Shown piece after piece: positions 21,747 to 29,079 of a DNA stretch of 55,041 nucleotides. Source of the DNA: WHSW01 sp963749365 (GTDB taxonomy: Bacteria; Actinomycetota; Thermoleophilia; Solirubrobacterales; 70-9); contig CAVVME010000007.1 in NCBI GenBank assembly GCA_963749365.1, forward strand, positions 1 through 55,041, read 5' to 3'. The notes below the pieces were generated by a model. It saw only the letters and a program-made list of their open reading frames with translations, made no database searches and was not told where the DNA came from. A program made the position numbers and the translations under genes. The stretch's first letter is position 1. Each line of letters opens with the position of its first letter.

Positions 21747-23842
21747 AGGTGGCGTATGTACTCGGAGAGGTCCCAGTCGGAGACGTGCAGGCGGTAGCGC
21801 TCGAGCTCGAAGCGCTTCATGGCGAGGAACGTGTCGACGATCTCGGCCCCAACCGCGTCGCGGATCGCGGCGTCGGCCTCCAGCGCGTCGAGCGCGTCGC
21901 TGAGCGACATCGGCAGCGGCCCGCCCTGCTCGTCCTCGGGGAGCGTGTAGGTATCGCCGCTCAGCGGCTCGCCCGGGTCGAGCTCGCGCCGGATCCCGTC
22001 GATGCCGGCGAACAGCGCAGCGGCGATCACGAGGTGCAGGTTGGCCGCCCCGTCGCCGATCCGGAGCTCGATTCGGCACGCCTCGCCGCCCTCCGGCGGC
22101 ACGCGCACGAACGTCGTGCGGTTGTCGAGCCCCCAGTTGACGTGAGTGGGGGCGAGGCTGTCGGGGAGGATCCGCCGGTAAGCGTTGACGGTCGGGTTCA
22201 GGAACGCCATCAACGCCGGGGCGTGGTCGAGGACGCCGCCCACGAAGTGGCGCATCTCGGCGGAGAGCCCGGTGGCGTGGCCGTCGTCGCCGGAGCAGTT
22301 CGAGCCCTCGCGCTCGAGCGAGATGTGCAGGTGCGTCCCTGACCCGCCCTGGTCGTTGAACGGCTTGCCCATGAAGGTGGCCAGCAGGCCTCGCTGGGCA
22401 ACGTAGTCCTTGACCGCCGCCTTGAAGCGGAAGGCGCGGTCGGCGGCGTCGAGGGGATCGCCCTCGCGCAGGTTGATCTCGTACTGGCTGTTCATGAACT
22501 CGTGGTTGGAGGCGATCGCCCCGAGGCCGAGCGCCGTGCAGCCCTCGAGCAACGCCTTGACCACGCCCTGGGGGTCGGCCTGCGGGCCGACGGTGTAGAC
22601 CATGCTCAGGGTGTCGACGTGGCGCCGCCAGCCGCCCTCGCCGTCGGGCTCGAGGAGGAAGAACTCGAGCTCCGGGCCGACCTTGGAGCTCAGCCCGAGC
22701 TCGGCGAGCTGCTCCGTCGCGCGCCGGACGAGTCCGCGCATGTCGGTCGGTTCCGGAGCCCCATCCCGCTCGAGATCGGCGAGGCAGGCCGCGACATCCG
22801 GCTCCCAAGGCAGTTCGCGCAGGGTCGAGAGGTCGGGCCGGGCGATCATGTCGGGATAGCCGGCCTCGCCGCCGACGACCGGGGTGTGGGCGAGGTCGGT
22901 CCCCATCACCGCCCAGCAGAACGCCAGGCCACTCCTCGCCGCCCCCTCGAGCTCGGCCACCGGGACGTCCTTGCCCCGCTGGATTCCGTGCAGGTCCGGG
23001 TACGTGATCCTGACGGTGCCGACCGCGGGCGAGAGCGCCTCGCGGGCGCTCGCGACATCGCTGGTGGTCGACGCGGCGGCTTGCGGGTTCACGTGCTCCT
23101 CCATGTCCGCTCGGGTGAGTTGATCAGCCGGGATATCGCGGTCTTGGATAATGTACCCATTCCGCGCTGGGTGAGATTTGGCGAGCTCCCACCAGGCATC
23201 AAACAGGTTCATGGCCGCCACCCGCGCCCCCGCGCCGTCGGCCTCCACCACGGCCGGGTCGATCCCGAGCCTGGTCAGCCTTTCCGCGTCCTGGCGCGCC
23301 CACTCGGCCGCGATCGCCGGGGTCGACTCGGGGTGAAACTGGAGCCCGAGCGAAAGGCCGAGAACGTACGCCGCTGGGCCGGCGGGCGACCGGGCGACGA
23401 TCTCGGCCTCGGGCGGCGGGCACAGGAGGTCGTAGTGGTAGTGGAGCCAGGGGCCGGGCGGGACGAGAGCGGGATCGCTCGTCTCGACCTCCATCCAGCC
23501 GATCTGCGGCGGCAGCGAGGGGCCGACGGAGCCGCCCGCAGCGACCGCGAGCGTCTGCCCCCCGAAGCAGAGGCCGAGCACGGGGATCCCGAGCTCGAGC
23601 CCGCGGCTCAGGAACTCGATCTCCGCATCAACCCACGGTGGCGCGGCCGGGGCGCCGGGCGTGTGCTCTGAGCCGAGTGTCGCGATCCAGCCGTAGTCGC
23701 CGGGGCGGTGCGGCAGCGGATCGCACCACGTGCGGTGGATGTCGTGCTCGATCTCACGCTCGCCCAGCCACTCACCGAGGATCGCGGGCGGGCCGTCGAC
23801 GCCGTGCTGGAGGATCAATCCGCGGCCGCGAGTGCTAACCAT
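21743..23842 (-). CDS. Fusion of class I glutamine amidotransferase and glutamine-synthetase-type ligase
   Basis: 699 residues in one uninterrupted frame. Residues 1-235 are a GMP-synthase-type amidotransferase: nucleophile Cys92 in LGLCFGGQTLA, and His170 and Glu172 in QFHPES. Residues about 247-699 are a GS-like gamma-glutamyl ligase: GPELEFF (about 389-395), NHEFMNSQYE (about 446-454), MGKPFNDQGGSGTHLH, NRTTFVRVP and RIELR (about 590-594). The ligase starts at an internal Met247 (23104), and a TACATTAT motif lies within the linker codons. The GS/GATase pair resembles TdnQ/TdnT, which make and hydrolyse gamma-glutamylanilide, but as one polypeptide. The usual NPYL after the Arg motif reads NLHL. 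It is coupled to the P450 gene downstream. Confidence 0.88.
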   Translation of the reverse strand: MVSTRGRGLILQHGVDGPPAILGEWLGEREIEHDIHRTWCDPLPHRPGDYGWIATLGSEHTPGAPAAPPWVDAEIEFLSRGLELGIPVLGLCFGGQTLAVAAGGSVGPSLPPQIGWMEVETSDPALVPPGPWLHYHYDLLCPPPEAEIVARSPAGPAAYVLGLSLGLQFHPESTPAIAAEWARQDAERLTRLGIDPAVVEADGAGARVAAMNLFDAWWELAKSHPARNGYIIQDRDIPADQLTRADMEEHVNPQAAASTTSDVASAREALSPAVGTVRITYPDLHGIQRGKDVPVAELEGAARSGLAFCWAVMGTDLAHTPVVGGEAGYPDMIARPDLSTLRELPWEPDVAACLADLERDGAPEPTDMRGLVRRATEQLAELGLSSKVGPELEFFLLEPDGEGGWRRHVDTLSMVYTVGPQADPQGVVKALLEGCTALGLGAIASNHEFMNSQYEINLREGDPLDAADRAFRFKAAVKDYVAQRGLLATFMGKPFNDQGGSGTHLHISLEREGSNCSGDDGHATGLSAEMRHFVGGVLDHAPALMAFLNPTVNAYRRILPDSLAPTHVNWGLDNRTTFVRVPPEGGEACRIELRIGDGAANLHLVIAAALFAGIDGIRRELDPGEPLSGDTYTLPEDEQGGPLPMSLSDALDALEADAAIRDAVGAEIVDTFLAMKRFELERYRLHVSDWDLSEYIRHL
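23146..23158 (-). promoter_or_regulatory. TACATTAT motif inside the amidotransferase-ligase linker
   Basis: On the minus strand GGGTACATTATCC, matching the 13-mers at 5935 and 8989 at 11 of 13 positions. It encodes part of the linker (codons for Gly229-Tyr-Ile-Ile-Gln) and lies about 40 bp before the internal ATG 23104. It could drive separate expression of the ligase and P450, or act as an operator roadblock. Confidence 0.5.
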
Positions 23843-23875
23843 GGTCCCGAGCGTAGCGTCGGACCGGAGCGCGGC

Positions 23876-24475
23876 TTAGTGGCCCGTCTTCCGGCGGTAG
23901 TAGGTGCGCGACTTCTCCCGAGCACCGCATACCTGCGTCGAGCACCAACGAGCGCTCCGGTTCCGGGATCGGTCGAAAAAGACCCAGCCGCAGTGGCGCC
24001 CGGGGCAGGCCTTGAGGCGCTGCCAGGAGCCGTCCGCCATCGCTCGGGAGACGATCCCGTAGAGCGCGCCGATCGCACCATCGAGCCCTGCGTCGGTGTT
24101 GGCGAGAAATTGTGCGCCGCCAGGCTCGAGGCGGATCCGCGCGCTCGCCGTCTCCGACGCTCGCCGCATGGATTCGGTCGCGTCCTTGTCGAGGCGATGG
24201 CCGTTGTTCGAGAAGGCGATCGCCCGCAGACCTTCGCGCACGGCGAGAGCGCGAGCGACGTCATCGCCGGTGAGACGGCGATCCTCCGCGAGGAGCCCCC
24301 GTGCCGAGAGCCAGTCCGCCAACGCTTCGCCACTGACGAAGACGTCCGTCCGATCCCCGCGGAGGTCCCAGCGCGTGTTGAGAAAGCTCTGCACGAGCCC
24401 GAGCTCCCCGGGCGCGGGCGTTCGACCCCCCGGCTGCGGCTCGGCTGCGGGATCGTTCCTACCAGTCAATGCCAT
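23876..24475 (-). CDS. CGNR zinc-finger (ABATE-type) transcriptional regulator
   Basis: 199 residues from ATG 24475; the frame is open further upstream but a -10-like TATTAT lies just before this start. The N-terminal ABATE-like domain (about residues 20-140) is followed by a C-terminal zinc finger with cysteines in LKACPGRHCGWVFFD and ARWCSTQVCGAREKS. The family CGNR motif appears as CGAR. This family binds DNA and is linked to stress or catabolic control. The gene is 33 bp upstream of the amidotransferase-ligase fusion on the same strand and divergent from the MFS exporter, so it may control either or both. Confidence 0.9.
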   Translation of the reverse strand: MALTGRNDPAAEPQPGGRTPAPGELGLVQSFLNTRWDLRGDRTDVFVSGEALADWLSARGLLAEDRRLTGDDVARALAVREGLRAIAFSNNGHRLDKDATESMRRASETASARIRLEPGGAQFLANTDAGLDGAIGALYGIVSRAMADGSWQRLKACPGRHCGWVFFDRSRNRSARWCSTQVCGAREKSRTYYRRKTGH

Positions 24476-24484
24476 GTTACTTGT

Positions 24485-24491
24485 GATAATA
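24485..24491. promoter_or_regulatory. Overlapping divergent -10 elements
   Basis: GATAAT on the plus strand (24485-24490) and TATTAT on the minus strand (24486-24491) sit back to back in an AT-rich pocket. The minus-strand box is 10 nt from the CGNR start codon, giving at most a very short leader. The plus-strand box would give the MFS exporter a leader of roughly 100 nt containing a small reading frame. Confidence 0.5.
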
Positions 24492-24541
24492 CTCGGGTAC
24501 GAGCGGAGGAGATCCGAGACCTTATGGGAGTGGGCACGACG

Positions 24542-24586
24542 ATGAGTTTGAGCCTCCGGCGCCGTCTTAACCGGAAAGCGGCCTAA
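24542..24586 (+). CDS. Putative 14-residue arginine-rich leader peptide of the MFS exporter
   Basis: MSLSLRRRLNRKAA, whose TAA (24584-24586) overlaps the exporter ribosome site AAAGGAG (24585-24591). An in-frame ATG at 24524 would add six residues. Arg6-Arg7-Arg8 fits the +X(+) motif of macrolide stalling peptides such as ErmDL (MTHSMRLR...). CTCC in codons 5-6 (24554-24557) is complementary to GGAG of the exporter site (24588-24591), and TCCGG/CCGGA (24555-24559, 24571-24575) can pair alternatively, so stalling on the Arg codons could free the site. No strong ribosome site precedes the ATG, so translation is unproven. Confidence 0.4.
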   Translation: MSLSLRRRLNRKAA

Positions 24587-24603
24587 AGGAGACCGAAACC
24601 CGT

Positions 24604-26076
24604 ATGACGCAGGCATCGACCGACAGACAAAGACGGCTCGCCCTCTACGTGCTCTGCGCGGGCGTGCTGATGATCGTCCTCGACGTGACCGTCGTCAACG
24701 TTGCCCTGCCCAGTATCCAGAACGAGCTCGACTTCAGCCAGGCGGGCCTCGCCTGGGTGGTCAACGCCTACCTGATCTCCTTCGGCGGCCTGCTGCTCCT
24801 GGCTGGGCGGCTCGGCGACTTGATCTCGCGCCGCGGTGTCTTCCTGGTCGGCCTCGCCATCTTCACCGCCGCCTCGCTGTTCTGCGGGATCGCACAGACC
24901 CAGGAGATGCTGATCGGCGGCCGCTTCGTGCAGGGGGTCGGAGGGGCGATGGTCATGGCGGTCGTGCTCGGGATGATCGTGACGATGTTCCCGGAGCCGC
25001 GCGAGCAGGCGAAGGCGATCGGCGTCTACGCCTTCGTCGCCTCCGCTGGCGGGTCGATCGGCCTGATCGCCGGCGGCGTGCTCACCCAGGCGATCAACTG
25101 GCACTGGATCTTCTTCATCAATATCCCGATCGGGATCGGCACGGCGGTGATGACCCGGAGGCTGGTCGAGCGCGACGAGGGGATCGGCTTCGGCCAGGGC
25201 GCCGACGTCCTCGGCGCGGCGCTGATCACGGCCTCGCTGATGCTCGGCGTCTACACGATCGTCGAGCCCGCCGCCGACCTCGGCTGGGGCGCGGGCCGCA
25301 CCATCGCGCTGAGCGCCGGGTCGTTTGCGCTGCTGATCGCATTCCTCGTGCGCGAGACGACGACCGCCAACCCCCTGGTACCCCTGCGGATCTTCCGCTC
25401 GCGGAACGTGTCCGGGGCCAACGTGGTCCAGGCGCTGACCGTGGCCGGGATGTTCGCGATGTTCTTCCTCGGCGTCTTGTACCTCCAGGAGGTGCTCGGC
25501 TACGACGCGCTCCAGACGGGCCTCGCCTTCCTGCCGACGACGATCGTCATGGGCACCCTCTCGGTGCGCTACTCCGAGCGGCTGATCATGCGCTTCGGCG
25601 CCCGCACGACGCTGATCCCGGGGCTGATCCTGATCGGTCTGGGGCTGGCGCTGTTCGCCCGCGTGCCGGTGGACGGGGAGTATGTGCGGGACATCCTGCC
25701 CGCCGGCGTGCTGCTGGGCGCCGGCGTCGGAACCGCCTTCCCGACGCTGATGACGCTGGCGATGTCAGGCGCAACGCAGAGCGATGCCGGGCTCGCGTCC
25801 GGGCTGGTGAACACCACCGCCCAGGTCGGTGCCGCGATCGGCTTGGCCGTGCTGGCGACCCTGTCGGAGACCCGGACCGAGAACCTGCTTGCCGAGGGCG
25901 AGGATCGGCTCGCCGCGCTCACCGGCGGCTACCACGTCGGGTTCATCGTCGGCGCGGCGCTGGTCGGGATCGCGATCGTGGTCGCGGTCACGGTGCTGCG
26001 CGAAGCGCGGCCGGCGATGCACCCAGCGGCCGAGGCTGAGCCTGACGAGACCGAATTCGCGAAGGCGGAAGCCTGA
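24604..26076 (+). CDS. DHA2-family MFS multidrug exporter
   Basis: 490 residues with about 14 membrane helices, the size of EmrB/QacA exporters. Motif A appears as AGRLGDLISRRGVF after helix 2, and motif C-like VASAGGSIGLIAGGVLTQ lies in helix 5. LDVTVVNVALPSIQ in helix 1 is the DHA2 signature. It exports hydrophobic drugs or metabolites by proton antiport. AAAGGAG lies 12 nt before the ATG, a wide spacing, and overlaps the end of the putative leader peptide frame. Its stop overlaps the next ATG (TGATG). It may export a pathway intermediate or an antibiotic. Confidence 0.93.
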   Translation: MTQASTDRQRRLALYVLCAGVLMIVLDVTVVNVALPSIQNELDFSQAGLAWVVNAYLISFGGLLLLAGRLGDLISRRGVFLVGLAIFTAASLFCGIAQTQEMLIGGRFVQGVGGAMVMAVVLGMIVTMFPEPREQAKAIGVYAFVASAGGSIGLIAGGVLTQAINWHWIFFINIPIGIGTAVMTRRLVERDEGIGFGQGADVLGAALITASLMLGVYTIVEPAADLGWGAGRTIALSAGSFALLIAFLVRETTTANPLVPLRIFRSRNVSGANVVQALTVAGMFAMFFLGVLYLQEVLGYDALQTGLAFLPTTIVMGTLSVRYSERLIMRFGARTTLIPGLILIGLGLALFARVPVDGEYVRDILPAGVLLGAGVGTAFPTLMTLAMSGATQSDAGLASGLVNTTAQVGAAIGLAVLATLSETRTENLLAEGEDRLAALTGGYHVGFIVGAALVGIAIVVAVTVLREARPAMHPAAEAEPDETEFAKAEA

Positions 26077-26690
26077 TGGCCAAGGTCATCTTCGACATCA
26101 GCATGTCGCTCGACGGCTTCGTCGCCGGCCCGAACGACGGGGTCGACAACGGACTCGGCGACGGAGGCGAGCGGCTGCACGAGTGGGCCTACGACCTGGA
26201 GGTCTTTCAGGAGCGCCATGGTCGGGAAGGCGGCGACGCCGCCGCCGACAACGAGGTTCTCAAGGAGGCCTTCGAGACGGTTGGCGCGACGATCATGGGC
26301 CGGCGGATGTTCGACATCGCCGTCGATGCGTGGGGCGACGAGCCGCCCTTCCGGGTCCCGGTCTTCGTCGTCACCCACCGCGCGGGAGATCCGCTCGAGA
26401 AGCTCGGCGGGACGACCTTCCACTTCGTCACCGGCGGGATCGAGTCGGCGCTCGAGCAAGCCCGCGAGGCCGCCGGCGACCGCGACGTCTCGATTGCCGG
26501 CGGGGCCAGCGTGATCCAGCAGTACCTGGATGCCGGACTCGTCGACGAGTTTCAGGTCCACGTCGCGCCGCTGCTGCTGGGCGCAGGCGTGCGCCTGTTC
26601 GACGGTCTCGGCTCGGAGCCGCCGGAGCTCGAGAAGACGCGCGTCATCGACTCGCAGAACGTGACGCACTTGAAGTTCCGCGCCCCCTAG
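26076..26690 (+). CDS. Dihydrofolate-reductase-like (RibD C-terminal domain) protein
   Basis: 204 residues. It opens with VIFDISMSLDGFVAGPND, the strand-helix start of the RibD-C/DHFR-like family, and has MGRRMFD, FVVTHR and the NADPH-binding-type SIAGGASVIQQYLDAGLVDEF. These small reductases are common in Actinomycetota; few have known substrates, and they are not the housekeeping FolA. It is translationally coupled to the MFS exporter upstream, and the MMPL gene starts 22 bp downstream. Two paralogues lie in the window (30259-30793, frameshifted; 44196-44768). Confidence 0.88.
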   Translation: MAKVIFDISMSLDGFVAGPNDGVDNGLGDGGERLHEWAYDLEVFQERHGREGGDAAADNEVLKEAFETVGATIMGRRMFDIAVDAWGDEPPFRVPVFVVTHRAGDPLEKLGGTTFHFVTGGIESALEQAREAAGDRDVSIAGGASVIQQYLDAGLVDEFQVHVAPLLLGAGVRLFDGLGSEPPELEKTRVIDSQNVTHLKFRAP

Positions 26691-26712
26691 GACGACCAGT
26701 CAGGAGCTCTGG

Positions 26713-28860
26713 ATGACACGCCACCTCGCACGCCTCGCCGACATCGCCTACCGCCGTCGCGGCCGCATGGTCCTGGCTTGGATCGCGGCAATGGTCGTTA
26801 CGATCGGGCTCGGCTCCGCGCTCGCCGGCGAGTTCAACGCCGACTACGACACCCCCGGGTCCGAGTCCAAGGCCGCGGCCGACCTCACCGAGCGGGAGTT
26901 CGACGGCTACTCCGGCCAGGAGATCTACGTCGTCTGGCAGGACCGCGCCGGCGCGGACAGCCCTGGCGCCCGCGAGGGCATCGAGGCGTTCGTCGCCGAG
27001 GCAACGCAGGTCGAGAACGTCGGTGAGCCCACGCCGACCCGCATCTCACAGGACGGCACGATCGGCTCGACCACCCTGCCGCTGACGGTCCCAGGCTGGG
27101 AGGTGGAGAAGGAGGACGGCGAGGCGCTGATCGCCGCGGCGGAAGCCAACAGCGGCGACGGCCTCGAGATCCGCCTCGGCGGGGACCCGATCTACGCCGC
27201 CCAGGAGGCGACCAGTCCGGAGGGCCTCGGCTTTCTCGGCGCGGCGATCGTGCTGCTGATCGCGTTCGGCTCGGTGGTCGCCGCGGGCCTGCCGCTGGCG
27301 ATCGCCCTGGTCGGCCTCGGGATCTCCTCCGGCGGTCTGATCGTCCTCCTCGCCAACGTGGTCGACGTCCCCGACTGGACCACGGCCGTCTCCGGCCTGA
27401 TCGGGATCGGGGTCGGGATCGACTACGCGCTGCTGGTCCTCACGCGGTTCCGCTCGGCAATGAACGCGGGCAAGGACCGCCACGACGCGGTCCTTGAGGC
27501 CGTGACCACGGCCGGGCGGAGCGTGATCATCGCCGGGGCCACCGTGGTGATCGCCGTGCTCGGGCTGGCGCTGACCGGGCTCCCGTACATGTACGGAGTG
27601 GCGATCTCGACATCGCTGGCGGTGCTCGTCGTGATGCTCGCGGCGATCACCCTGCTCCCGGCGCTGCTCTCCTACCTCGGCCCGCGGGTCGACCGGCTGC
27701 GGATCCCCTTCCTCGGGCGCACGCTGCGGGCGGAGGGCGACGCGGACTCGCCGGCGGCACGCTGGAGCCACACCGTGCAGCGGCGGCCGTGGCCATTCGC
27801 GATCGCCGCCACCGCGATCCTGCTCGCGCTTGCGGCGCCGGCGCTCGGCATGCGGCTCGGCTTCCCCGACGCGGGCAACGACCCACCGGACACGATGACC
27901 CGCCAGGCCTACGACCTCAACACCGAGGGATTCGGGCCGGGCACCAACGGGCCGCTGGTGATCGCCGCCGAACTGCCGAGCTCGCAGGCGGCCGGCGAGG
28001 TCGACGGGCTGGTGACCGACCTGCGCGGCCAGGATGGGGTCGCCTTCGTCACCGACCCGGTGATCAACGAAGCGGGCAGCGCTGCGATCGTCACCGCGAT
28101 CCCCACGACCTCGCCCCAGGACGAGGCGACCTCGGAGCTGGTGAGCGATCTGCGCGAGAGGGTGCTCCCGGAGGCCCTGGCCGGCACAGGGATCACCGCG
28201 TACGTCGGCGGGGTGACCGCGGCGCTCGACGATCAGAGCGAGTACATCACCGGCCGCATGCCGGTGTTCATCATCGGCGTCGTCGGGCTCTCGTTCCTGC
28301 TCCTGCTCATCGCCTTCCACTCGCCGCTGATCTCACTCAAGGCCGGGATCATGAACCTGCTCAGTGTGGGCGCCGCCTACGGCGTGATGACGCTTGTCGC
28401 ACAGGGCGGCGCCGTCGGCGAGCTGATCGGCATCGATCGCGAGGTGCCGGTGGCGCCGTTCATGCCGGTGATGATGTTCGCGATCCTCTTCGGCCTCTCG
28501 ATGGACTACGAGGTCTTCTTGATCTCGCGAATCCGCGAGGAGTACCTGAAGGACGGCGACACGCGGCGGGCGGTCGCCGACGGCCTGGCAAAGACGGCGC
28601 GCGTGATCACGGCGGCGGCGGCGATCATGGTCGTCGTCTTCCTCGCCTTCATCGCGGCCCCGGACGTTTTCCTGAAGCTGTTCGGGATCGGACTGGCCAC
28701 CGCGATCTTCCTCGATGCCACGGTGGTCCGGATGGTGCTCGTGCCGGCGGTGATGCAGCTCCTGGGAGACCGCAACTGGTGGATTCCGACCTGGCTCGAA
28801 CGCCGGCTCCCCCGCCTGGACGTCGAGCCTGCGGTCGGAACCGCGGAAGGACGGTCGTGA
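26713..28860 (+). CDS. MMPL-family transporter
   Basis: 715 residues with the RND-like plan of MMPL proteins: one N-terminal helix, an extracytoplasmic loop, a helix block (from GLGFLGAAIVLLIAFGSVV), a second loop and a second helix block. GIGVGIDYALLVLTRFR and GLSMDYEVFLISRIREEY are the paired GxxxDY motifs whose Asp-Tyr pairs carry protons. It moves lipids or hydrophobic molecules across the membrane by proton motive force. AGGAG lies before the ATG. It forms an efflux operon with the MFS and DHFR-like genes. Confidence 0.92.
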   Translation: MTRHLARLADIAYRRRGRMVLAWIAAMVVTIGLGSALAGEFNADYDTPGSESKAAADLTEREFDGYSGQEIYVVWQDRAGADSPGAREGIEAFVAEATQVENVGEPTPTRISQDGTIGSTTLPLTVPGWEVEKEDGEALIAAAEANSGDGLEIRLGGDPIYAAQEATSPEGLGFLGAAIVLLIAFGSVVAAGLPLAIALVGLGISSGGLIVLLANVVDVPDWTTAVSGLIGIGVGIDYALLVLTRFRSAMNAGKDRHDAVLEAVTTAGRSVIIAGATVVIAVLGLALTGLPYMYGVAISTSLAVLVVMLAAITLLPALLSYLGPRVDRLRIPFLGRTLRAEGDADSPAARWSHTVQRRPWPFAIAATAILLALAAPALGMRLGFPDAGNDPPDTMTRQAYDLNTEGFGPGTNGPLVIAAELPSSQAAGEVDGLVTDLRGQDGVAFVTDPVINEAGSAAIVTAIPTTSPQDEATSELVSDLRERVLPEALAGTGITAYVGGVTAALDDQSEYITGRMPVFIIGVVGLSFLLLLIAFHSPLISLKAGIMNLLSVGAAYGVMTLVAQGGAVGELIGIDREVPVAPFMPVMMFAILFGLSMDYEVFLISRIREEYLKDGDTRRAVADGLAKTARVITAAAAIMVVVFLAFIAAPDVFLKLFGIGLATAIFLDATVVRMVLVPAVMQLLGDRNWWIPTWLERRLPRLDVEPAVGTAEGRS

Positions 28861-29079
28861 TCGACATGCCACACGCCACCATCGAGAAAGAGGAGACACA
28901 CAGACCTTGGTCAAAGTCCCGGCTTGTCAGAGTGTCGCGATCCCGTCTCTGATCGTCTCGGTGGAATAGCTACCGCTTCTCGTCCGAAGCGCAACCTTCC
29001 GCTGAGGCCGCAGGCGGAACGAACGCGATACTTCTGCTTGTCGCGCGAAGCGACAGGGGCGACGCGCGGGCGTTGGCGG
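28861..29079. other. Intergenic region after the MMPL gene
   Basis: It contains a 28-codon open frame (ATG 28866) and, behind GAGGAG, a 20-codon frame from TTG; neither is recognisable. A hairpin TGTCGC-GCGAA-GCGACA (29039-29055) lies beside the end of the convergent quinone-reductase-like gene and could terminate transcription. Confidence 0.4.

Noticed and set aside
21747..22808. Upstream extension of the P450 frame into the ligase gene
   Set aside because: Low-complexity Arg-rich sequence in another frame of the conserved ligase; P450 homology starts at GTG 21746.
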